Below are positions 1-5,672 of a DNA stretch of 8,495 nucleotides, in pieces. The translations under genes were made by a program, and so were the position numbers. The DNA is taken from assembly GCA_013153295.1 (NCBI GenBank), contig JAADEV010000086.1, positions 1 through 8,495 on the forward strand, written 5' to 3'. Below the pieces are notes generated by a model that saw only the letters and a list, made by a program, of their open reading frames with translations, did not search any database and was not told where the DNA came from. This DNA comes from Aquificota bacterium (lineage in GTDB: Bacteria; Aquificota; Aquificia; Aquificales; Hydrogenothermaceae). How positions within the stretch are numbered: position 1 is the stretch's first letter; every line of letters starts with the position of its first letter.

Positions 1-129
1 CAGATACAGCTCCTCACTTTGTTCCCTCTTACTGTCAAAAATAACCCATATCATCGCCGACAGCAGAAGGAAAACAAAAACATATATTAAAGTTGATTTT
101 TTAACCTTGCTTAAGATACTATCCAACAT
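1..129 (-). CDS. N-terminal fragment of a membrane-anchored protein, function unknown
   Basis: An open reading frame starts at the ATG at 129-127 and runs off the low edge of the window; 43 codons are visible. The product begins with a short basic stretch (MLDSILSKVKKS), followed by one hydrophobic segment at about residues 13-31, then a charged region (DSKREQSEE). This fits a signal anchor with the rest of the protein probably outside the cytoplasm, as in sensor kinases, chemoreceptors, GGDEF proteins or simple anchored proteins; nothing visible separates these. An in-frame TAG lies four codons upstream of the ATG, so the start cannot be much further out. No Shine-Dalgarno sequence precedes the ATG, and the candidate promoter at 138-165 would put the transcript start only about 2 nt before it. 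The gene is separated from lpd by 122 nt and is probably its own transcription unit. Confidence 0.6.
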   Translation of the reverse strand, partial: MLDSILSKVKKSTLIYVFVFLLLSAMIWVIFDSKREQSEELYL

Positions 130-137
130 AGTATAAG

Positions 138-165
138 GCTATAAGAAAAGTTCATTATTAGTCAA
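138..165 (-). promoter_or_regulatory. Candidate sigma-70-type promoter for the partial gene at 1-129
   Basis: Read on the minus strand, TTGACT (165-160) is followed after 16 nt by TATAGC (143-138), a fair match to -35 and -10 boxes. The expected start point near 131 lies about 2 nt before the ATG at 129, so the message would be nearly leaderless, which agrees with the missing ribosome binding site. This is inferred from sequence only. The A+T-rich surroundings make chance matches easy. Confidence 0.4.
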
Positions 166-207
166 TATATTAATAGTAAGGGTAAAGTTATATAGCCAGT
201 TTAAAGG

Positions 208-225
208 GAAAAACCAAGGCTTTTC
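208..225 (-). terminator. Weak hairpin downstream of lpd, possible operon end
   Basis: As minus-strand RNA this forms GAAAAGC-CUUG-GUUUUUC, a 7-bp stem with one G-U pair and a 4-nt loop. It begins 26 nt after the lpd stop codon. It is A-U rich and followed by CCCUUUAAAC, with no proper U-tract, so it would be a poor intrinsic terminator. On the plus strand the G-U pair becomes an A-C mismatch, so any function belongs to the minus strand. Nothing else in 130-251 looks like a better terminator. Confidence 0.25.
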
Positions 226-251
226 TGCGTAAAATAGCTGACTACTAAGAC

Positions 252-1640
252 TTAAAACAATTTGCCTGTTGTGATGTCGTAAGTTGTGTGTGTGAAGATT
301 TCGCTTAATGATGGGTGGAAGTATACGAAGTGGTGTATATCCTGTGCTGTTAGTCCTTTTTTTATAGCTAAAGATATGAAATGTATAAGCTCAGATGCTT
401 GACTACCTGCTATAAAGCCACCTAAGATTTTTTTACTTTCCTTTTCAAAGACTAGCTTTACTATCCCTTCATTCTCAAGCTCATCTACAGCTTTTTCGTT
501 GTAGGTAAAGGGGTAAAGGGCTGTTTCTACCTGTAAGCCTATCTCTTTAGCATTTTCTTCAGATAGCCCTACCTGTGCCAGCTCCACAGCTGAAAAAACA
601 GCCCAAGGTATCAGACTGTAATCTGGTTTTTCCTTTTTACTGTTAAACATATTGTTTATACATACCCTTGCTTCCATTGATGATGTATGGGCTAACATAG
701 GTGAATTTACCACATCGCCACAGGCGTAGATATTTTCTACATCTGTTTGTAGATACTGGTTAACTTTTAGAAAGCCCCTTTCGTCCTTTGACAGCCCTAT
801 ACCATCAACCTGTGATGTGTTTGGAACCCTGCCTACAGAAAGTAATACCTTGTCTGTTGTTATACTCTCCCCGTTTGACAGGGATACTTTTAGCCTGTCC
901 CCTTCATTTTCTATCTTTTCCACTGTAGTTTCTGTTTTTATCTGGATTTTTAGCTCTTTTAACTTTCTGTTTAGAAGTCTCAAGCCTTCCTTTGGTATGT
1001 TAAGCCCTGATAAAAGTCTGTCCTTTGCCTCTACTATGGTTATACTACTTCCATAGACAGCGGACAGGTAGCCTATTTCTACACCTGCTACACCTCCGCC
1101 GATTATAACCATATCTTTAGGCAGTGTAGACAGGTTCTCTAAAAAATCCTCTGTGGTAATTATCCTTTCCCCATCTACCTGTAATCCAAGTGTTGCAGGG
1201 ACAGAACCGGTGGCTATTAGAATATACCTACTTTGTATCTGTTCTATACTGCCGTCTTCCATTTCCACTTTTACAGTGTGTTTGTCTATTATCCTTCCTA
1301 TCCCTTTATAAACTGGAACTTTTTTTGTTTTTAAAAGCTGGGAAAAACTTTTCCTTAGGAAGGATATTGCCTTGTCTTTACCTTCCTTTGCCTTCGGGAA
1401 GGATATACCTTTTATGTCTAAATCTATTCCGTATCTTTCTACCTTCGGTAGTTTCTGGTAAAGGTGGACTGCAGACCTGTAGTATTTGGTAGGTATACAG
1501 GCTCTATTTAAACAGTTTCCACCAAGTTTTCCCTTTTCCACAACGGCTATATTAAGCCCCATTCTGAGGGCTGTCATTACTGCCTCAAACCCTCCGGGTC
1601 CTGTGCCTATAACTGTAAGGTCAAACATCTGTTTACTCAT
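252..1640 (-). CDS. lpd: Dihydrolipoamide dehydrogenase (E3)-type FAD/NAD flavoprotein
   Basis: This 462-residue protein has the full layout and normal length of the E3 family, which reoxidises dihydrolipoyl groups with NAD+ in the cytoplasm. Visible motifs are the N-terminal FAD loop GTGPGG (residues 12-17), the redox disulfide NCLNRAC (Cys43 and Cys48), the NAD-binding GGGVAGVE, the second FAD motif YACGDV, and the C-terminal HPSLSE, whose His442 and Glu447 match the E3 catalytic dyad. The residue before the second cysteine is Ala where most members have Gly. I place the start at the ATG at 1640 because AGGA (1650-1647) lies 6 nt upstream; a TTG at 1646 would abut that ribosome binding site. 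The start overlaps the pilQ stop by 8 nt, so translation is probably coupled. The partner lipoyl complex (2-oxoacid dehydrogenase, glycine cleavage, or a lipoate-binding sulfur-oxidation protein) is not in the window. Other disulfide oxidoreductases are possible but fit less well. Confidence 0.85.
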   Translation of the reverse strand: MSKQMFDLTVIGTGPGGFEAVMTALRMGLNIAVVEKGKLGGNCLNRACIPTKYYRSAVHLYQKLPKVERYGIDLDIKGISFPKAKEGKDKAISFLRKSFSQLLKTKKVPVYKGIGRIIDKHTVKVEMEDGSIEQIQSRYILIATGSVPATLGLQVDGERIITTEDFLENLSTLPKDMVIIGGGVAGVEIGYLSAVYGSSITIVEAKDRLLSGLNIPKEGLRLLNRKLKELKIQIKTETTVEKIENEGDRLKVSLSNGESITTDKVLLSVGRVPNTSQVDGIGLSKDERGFLKVNQYLQTDVENIYACGDVVNSPMLAHTSSMEARVCINNMFNSKKEKPDYSLIPWAVFSAVELAQVGLSEENAKEIGLQVETALYPFTYNEKAVDELENEGIVKLVFEKESKKILGGFIAGSQASELIHFISLAIKKGLTAQDIHHFVYFHPSLSEIFTHTTYDITTGKLF

Positions 1641-3345
1641 ACACAATCCTCGGTGTTATAAATATTAACAGCTCTTTGTTTTCTGTTGTTTCCATTTTAC
1701 CTTTAAACAGCCAGCCAAGTAAGGGTATCTCCTTTAGTATAGGAACTCCACTTTCCATTGTTTCCTCTGTTTTTTCCAAAACTCCACCTATCACAACTGT
1801 CTGCCCATCTCTGGCTATTACTTTACTTGATACCTGCTTTGTTTGTATAGGTGGCTGTCCGTTTATACTTTTTGTAAAATCAGGTGTGTCTTGGGACAGC
1901 TTTATATCCATTATTATATTACCATCTGGGGTTGTTCTTGGTAGAACTGTAAGCCTTAAAACCGCCTTTTTAAACTGTATGCTGGTTGTCTGTCCTCCCC
2001 CTGCCACCAGATAGCTTTGGTAGGGTATCTCAAACCCTTGGAGTATCTCCGCCTTTTCACCGTCTATTGTTATAACCTTTGGACGGGACAGGATTTTACT
2101 TTTACCTATCTGGGAAAGGGCTGATAAACGGAGGTCTATAAAGCTGTTTGCCGTTCCGTATAACAGTCCTACCCCTGCCCCCACATCTGTTATGTCTGCC
2201 GGAAAATCAAAGGCGTATGACACACCACTTAAATCACTGGTGGAAAGCCCGCTACCTGCTACAAACAGGTTGCCACCTTTATACTGACCGCCCCACTGTA
2301 TACCTAAATCCTTTTTGTAGCTTGAGTTTACCTGCACTATCCTTGCCTCTATTACTATCTGGTAAGGCTTTTCAAGTAGCAGGTTAGGAAAAGCCCTTTT
2401 TATCCTGTCTATCTGCTGGGGGGTGTCTGTTATACAGACCTTTGGTAGTGATGTGATTATATCTGATACCTCTTTTTTAGACTTTTTTCCTGCTGTTGAT
2501 AAACTTTCCTTTGATTTGAAAACAACAGAACCAAACTCAGAAAGGTAGTTTTCACTTATTGTTAAAAGTAGTTCAGCTGGCTCTGTAGCCCTTAGGTAGT
2601 AGCATTTGGTTATTATCCGATTGCTCTGTCCCTTTGCCAGTATTCTGCTAATAACAGTTATACTCTCTGGGGTGTCTACCACCGTTAGTATACCTTTCTG
2701 TTTGTTAAACTTATACCTGCCGTAAGGTGATAGGGCTGATACCAACTTCCATTTTATCTGTTTAAAATCCTCCTCTGTAATGGGAAACTCCCTTTGAACC
2801 AGTTTTATCTGTTTGTTTTTTACCTCTTGTTTTGCCTCTGCTTTAAGTATATTTATAAAATCCTGTGAAAGGTTTTTTATCCTATTTATATTCTCCTCCA
2901 CATCTTTTATATAAACTGTGTTGCTGTAAGGGTATGTCCTTACTGTGGCAGATGGGGATATATTTTCCTTTACTATAGACAGTAAGGTGTAAAACGGCTC
3001 TTTACCTAAGACTAATGCCACATCTGGGGGTATTGATAAGGTTATCTCCTTTACAGTTTTTATAATATAAACACTGCCCTTTTTTACCGCTGTTAAGCCG
3101 TAGCTGTCTAAAACCTGTTTAAACAAAACCTCAGCTGGAACTGGCTGTTTTATTGAAAGGTATACCTTTGTATCCCTCTTTTTTGCTGTTCCCCTGTCCC
3201 AGATTATATTTTTACCTGTTATCTGTGATAGGGCATCTACAACTGTGCTTAACCTTCCACCGAAAAACTCCGCTGTTATTCCATTTGCAAATGTTTGGCT
3301 AAACACAGATAAAAGCAGTATAACTGTAAAAAGCCTGTGTATCAT
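1633..3345 (-). CDS. pilQ: Type IV pilus secretin PilQ
   Basis: PilQ forms the outer-membrane ring through which the pilus passes. The 570-residue product starts with a signal peptide (residues 1-20, likely cut after TFA). Residues about 22-97 look like an STN/secretin N0 domain, and about 100-320 like small alternating alpha/beta N-modules. The secretin core runs from about 328 to the end. Typical core features are VIEARIVQVN (331-340), the LGIQWGG stretch, LSRPKVITIDGEKAEI, a VVIGGVLEK strand, PILKEIPLLGWLF near 535-547 and the terminal LLIFITPRIVYE. No AMIN domain is visible between the signal peptide and N0, so it is shorter than proteobacterial PilQ proteins (often 650-750 residues). The ATG at 3345 overlaps the TGA of the upstream small gene (ATGA) and has a good ribosome site (GGAGAAGG). 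A GspD-type secretin is the alternative, but the pilMNO neighbours settle it as PilQ. Confidence 0.93.
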   Translation of the reverse strand: MIHRLFTVILLLSVFSQTFANGITAEFFGGRLSTVVDALSQITGKNIIWDRGTAKKRDTKVYLSIKQPVPAEVLFKQVLDSYGLTAVKKGSVYIIKTVKEITLSIPPDVALVLGKEPFYTLLSIVKENISPSATVRTYPYSNTVYIKDVEENINRIKNLSQDFINILKAEAKQEVKNKQIKLVQREFPITEEDFKQIKWKLVSALSPYGRYKFNKQKGILTVVDTPESITVISRILAKGQSNRIITKCYYLRATEPAELLLTISENYLSEFGSVVFKSKESLSTAGKKSKKEVSDIITSLPKVCITDTPQQIDRIKRAFPNLLLEKPYQIVIEARIVQVNSSYKKDLGIQWGGQYKGGNLFVAGSGLSTSDLSGVSYAFDFPADITDVGAGVGLLYGTANSFIDLRLSALSQIGKSKILSRPKVITIDGEKAEILQGFEIPYQSYLVAGGGQTTSIQFKKAVLRLTVLPRTTPDGNIIMDIKLSQDTPDFTKSINGQPPIQTKQVSSKVIARDGQTVVIGGVLEKTEETMESGVPILKEIPLLGWLFKGKMETTENKELLIFITPRIVYE

Positions 3346-3581
3346 CTACCTTCTCCTATAGCTTCCTTAAAATCCTGTTTTGTTATACCCCTTTCTGGTA
3401 TTACTTTTTCTATCTTTTTGTTTGTTTTTATCAGCTTTGCCTTTCCGTCTGGGGTTTCAACTACTATGTAGCTGTTGCCATCTGTATCCTTTATATGGCC
3501 AACTGTGTTCTCACCGTTGTAAAACAAATCCTGTGCTGTGGCTGTTATAACAGTTAGTAGTAATGGTATTACCCTTCTCAT
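3342..3581 (-). CDS. Small exported protein in the pilP position (mini-PilP candidate)
   Basis: This 79-residue protein has an N-terminal export signal (MRRVIPLLLTVITATAQ, probably cut near residue 16) and a short periplasmic part. That part holds a glycine- and strand-rich stretch (VGHIKDTDGNSYIVVETPDG, residues 27-46), then a lysine-rich tail. PilP is normally a lipoprotein of about 170-180 residues that links PilNO to PilQ through a small beta-domain. The stretch at 27-56 resembles that domain's G-x-I...VETPDGK pattern, but this is judged by eye. There is no cysteine, so no lipobox, and the long flexible PilP linker is missing. The gene lies exactly where pilP belongs, with 4-nt ATGA overlaps to pilO upstream and pilQ downstream, and a clear ribosome site (AGGGGAT about 7 nt before the ATG). 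Assignment as a PilP functional equivalent is inference; it could be an unrelated secretin accessory protein. Confidence 0.6.
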   Translation of the reverse strand: MRRVIPLLLTVITATAQDLFYNGENTVGHIKDTDGNSYIVVETPDGKAKLIKTNKKIEKVIPERGITKQDFKEAIGEGR

Positions 3582-4219
3582 CTTTTATCCCCTTTGTAAA
3601 ATGTGGAAAGGTTGATTTTTACCTGTAGTGGGCTTTCCCCTTTCCCTGTTTGTATATTCAGCCTGTCCACTGTAAGTGGTATCCCTTGGCTGTAAAGGTG
3701 TTTTATTAGTCTTACTATACCGTCTAAACTTTCACCTTCCAACTGGATTGATACTTCCACCCTGTTAATGGGAACTGCCCTATCAGACCTTTTTTTAGAC
3801 AGTTTTACCTGTCCATTTTCCTCTGTTATGTATACCTTTTCAGCCTTTGAAACTTTAAACTCGTTTATGGTAAAGCTGTTTTCCTCCGCCCCTGTGGAAA
3901 CCGCTGTAAGTATCTCCTCCACTTTACTTTCCTTTGGTAAGGCTGTCTCCCTTTCCTTTAGATGCTCTAACTCCTCCTTTAGCTGTTTTAGTTTTTTCTC
4001 CAGCCTTGGGATAAGCTGTGGTGATACGCTCCCTTTCAGATTTGTTATCTGGTAGTGTAGGTTGTTTATACTTATCTTTAGCCTGTTAACCTGTTGCTGT
4101 TTCTGTTTAACTGCCACTGTGTAAACTGTGTATCCTGTTAAAAATGTTAAAAGCGCTACTAAAAACAGTTTCTTACCAAGTGGTGCTTCAAGCCACTGTT
4201 CTTTTAAATACTCCCACAA
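3578..4219 (-). CDS. pilO: Type IV pilus inner-membrane alignment protein PilO
   Basis: PilO pairs with PilN in the inner membrane and connects cytoplasmic PilM to the periplasmic PilP/PilQ side. The 213-residue product has a short cytoplasmic start, one membrane helix (about residues 17-37) and a long heptad-like coiled coil rich in K, E, L and Q (about 39-95). It ends in an alpha/beta domain (about 100-210) with the PilO-like pattern EVSIQLEGESLDGIVRLIKH. The length is normal for PilO. The start codon is TTG at 4219-4217, one nucleotide past the pilN TAG stop. It is the only plausible start ahead of the membrane helix and has AGGT a few bases upstream. The 3' end overlaps the next gene by 4 nt. 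The family is weakly conserved, and identification rests on topology plus position between pilN and pilQ. Confidence 0.85.
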   Translation of the reverse strand: MWEYLKEQWLEAPLGKKLFLVALLTFLTGYTVYTVAVKQKQQQVNRLKISINNLHYQITNLKGSVSPQLIPRLEKKLKQLKEELEHLKERETALPKESKVEEILTAVSTGAEENSFTINEFKVSKAEKVYITEENGQVKLSKKRSDRAVPINRVEVSIQLEGESLDGIVRLIKHLYSQGIPLTVDRLNIQTGKGESPLQVKINLSTFYKGDKR

Positions 4220-4220
4220 A

Positions 4221-4784
4221 CTACCTGTCCCCGTTCCCTACTTTTATTGTAAAGGAGTATATACTTCCCACTCCTTCCCTTTTTGTTTTCTGTCTTTTTA
4301 CACTACTTAGGTATACATCGGTGTGGTGTTTTTTTAATCCTTTGTAAAAGGTGGATACCTGCTTTGGGTCAAAGCTGTATCCTTTCAGTGTGCCACTGTT
4401 AGGTTTTATATCAATCTCCTTAAGCCATACCCCATCTGGTATAGACAGACCTACAGTTTTTAAGGTTGGTATTATCCTATCCCTACCCTTTTGCAATCTT
4501 TCCATCAGCTTTTCTTTCCTTTGTATCTCCTCCTTTTCCCTTTGTAAAGAGATAATATACCTTTTTAGTCTGTTTATCTCCTGCTGTTGCTGGTAGTATC
4601 TGTTTTTCTCCCTTTCCAGTATTTCTTTTTCTTCTGTTAGGGATTTTTCTAAGGTGTTTAGGTAAAACAGGTATACTCCCCCTGCTACGATAGGTATCAT
4701 AGGTATAATTAAAAGTAATGTATCCTTCGGTGGCTTTTGCTTTTTCTTCTTTTTTGTTTCTGTGTTAAGGTTTATTCTAATCAT
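4221..4784 (-). CDS. pilN: Type IV pilus inner-membrane alignment protein PilN
   Basis: PilN is a bitopic inner-membrane protein whose cytoplasmic N-terminal tail docks into PilM while its periplasmic part dimerises with PilO. The 187-residue product begins MIRINLN, matching the conserved PilN IRINLLP-type PilM-binding tail except that the usual final LP is changed. A very basic stretch (KKKKKQK, residues 11-17) follows, then a membrane helix (about 22-42) and a charged coiled coil (about 44-98). The small C-terminal domain contains PDGVWLKEI and GYSFDPKQVSTFYKGL, both typical of the family. The ATG at 4784 overlaps the pilM TAG stop by 8 nt, with GGTAGAAG directly upstream as the likely ribosome site, so PilM and PilN synthesis is probably coupled. 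Length is normal for PilN. Confidence 0.9.
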   Translation of the reverse strand: MIRINLNTETKKKKKQKPPKDTLLLIIPMIPIVAGGVYLFYLNTLEKSLTEEKEILEREKNRYYQQQQEINRLKRYIISLQREKEEIQRKEKLMERLQKGRDRIIPTLKTVGLSIPDGVWLKEIDIKPNSGTLKGYSFDPKQVSTFYKGLKKHHTDVYLSSVKRQKTKREGVGSIYSFTIKVGNGDR

Positions 4785-5634
4785 CTTCTACCATCTGGTA
4801 AGCCAGCCCTATAGGAACTGTATACTGGCTAAGTTTGTCTTTGTATATCCACTGTATACTGGTAATCCTTCCTAAACTAACTTGGATATACTCCTCCATC
4901 TCAGGTGTTATCTCCCCAGATAGGTATAACTCCTTTACACCGTTTACAGACAGGATAGGTAGGACTGTTATATCTATCAGTTTTGACAATGCCCTTTCCT
5001 TTTCTGTTTGTGGTAAGGTGTTGTATTCCTCTGTTGCAAATGTTAACTGGTGGACTGTTATCCCTTTTCCAGACTGGATTAGAAGGCTACCTTCCCTGTC
5101 TATATGTAGTATCCCTGCCTCCTTATCACCTACAAGGTTAAGGACTGCTATTCCCTCCGCTGTGATAACCTGCGGTTTTATACCTACCTGCTCCACAACC
5201 TTTTTTACCCTTTCCACTGGGGATTTTTTTGCCATTACCACAAGTAGCGTTAGCCCCTGTTGGTCTTTGTGTGTTATGTGGTAGTCGTAAACAACCTCCT
5301 CTTTAAGGTCGTATACATCATCTTTAATATGCCACTCAACCGCCTCTGGTATCTCCTCCTGTGGGATAAGTGGAAGTTTTACCGTTTTGAAGATTGTAAG
5401 GTTGGAAGGTAGGCTTATGTATGCTGTGTCTATATGTAGTTTCCTTTTCTCTATCTCTTCACCAAGGAGTATTCCAGCCTGTTTAGGGTCATCTACAGTT
5501 TCCAGTGTAAAAAACTCTGTTATCTTTTGTTTGTTGTTTAAAACAGCTAATCTTATAAACCTTTTACCTACCTGTATCCCTACCCCTTTTCTTTTTTTGG
5601 TGAAAAGTTTTTTTATCTGTTTTGGAAGTGGCAT
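4777..5634 (-). CDS. pilM: Type IV pilus actin-like cytoplasmic protein PilM (short, divergent)
   Basis: PilM is an actin/FtsA-fold cytoplasmic protein that binds the PilN tail. The 285-residue product carries recognisable PilM landmarks: VGIQVGKRFIRLAVL (residues 18-32), the strand LPSNLTIFKTVKLPLIP (75-91), EEIPEAVEWHIKDDV (93-107), and VVYDYHI (114-120). It is about 60 residues shorter than typical PilM (near 350). The phosphate-1 loop, normally G-I-D-I-G, reads G-I-Q-V-G, and the second phosphate loop region (GILHIDREGSLLI, 174-186) lacks the usual D-I-G pattern. ATP binding may therefore be lost. The ATG at 5634 is the first possible start after the upstream hairpin; AAGG sits only about 2 nt before it, which is unusually close. 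The stop overlaps pilN by 8 nt. A GspL or FtsA relative is excluded by length and neighbours. Confidence 0.88.
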   Translation of the reverse strand: MPLPKQIKKLFTKKRKGVGIQVGKRFIRLAVLNNKQKITEFFTLETVDDPKQAGILLGEEIEKRKLHIDTAYISLPSNLTIFKTVKLPLIPQEEIPEAVEWHIKDDVYDLKEEVVYDYHITHKDQQGLTLLVVMAKKSPVERVKKVVEQVGIKPQVITAEGIAVLNLVGDKEAGILHIDREGSLLIQSGKGITVHQLTFATEEYNTLPQTEKERALSKLIDITVLPILSVNGVKELYLSGEITPEMEEYIQVSLGRITSIQWIYKDKLSQYTVPIGLAYQMVEDD

Positions 5635-5648
5635 ACCTTGTTGTGGTA

Positions 5649-5671
5649 GGGGGCGTAAAAGCCCCCTTTTT
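5649..5671 (+). terminator. Strong GC hairpin plus T-tract, oriented as a plus-strand terminator
   Basis: GGGGGC (5649-5654), a GTAAAA loop and GCCCCC (5661-5666) form a perfect 6-bp GC stem followed by TTTTT (5667-5671) on the plus strand, a classic intrinsic terminator for rightward transcription. It lies 2 nt beyond the ppsA stop codon and 15 nt before the pilM start. In ppsA-direction RNA the stem also forms, but it is preceded by AAAAA and followed by UACCACAA, so the U-tract is missing. It may act there as a partial terminator, an mRNA 3'-end stabiliser or a processing point. Confidence 0.7.
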
Positions 5672-5672
5672 A

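Noticed and set aside
156..176. Short A/T inverted repeat TATTA...TAATA between lpd and the partial gene
   Set aside because: Only 5 bp in a very A+T-rich intergenic stretch; expected by chance and not distinguishable from background.
817..1056. Plus-strand open frames opposite lpd (also 1190-1492 and 1486-1668)
   Set aside because: They lie wholly antisense to a gene with clear catalytic motifs, are rich in Ser, Phe and Leu as expected for shadows of purine-rich genes, and match no family pattern.
4741..4775. Pyrimidine-rich run that might be a terminator T-tract on the plus strand
   Set aside because: It is the complement of the lysine codons in the basic N-terminal tail of PilN (residues 11-17) and has no adjoining hairpin.
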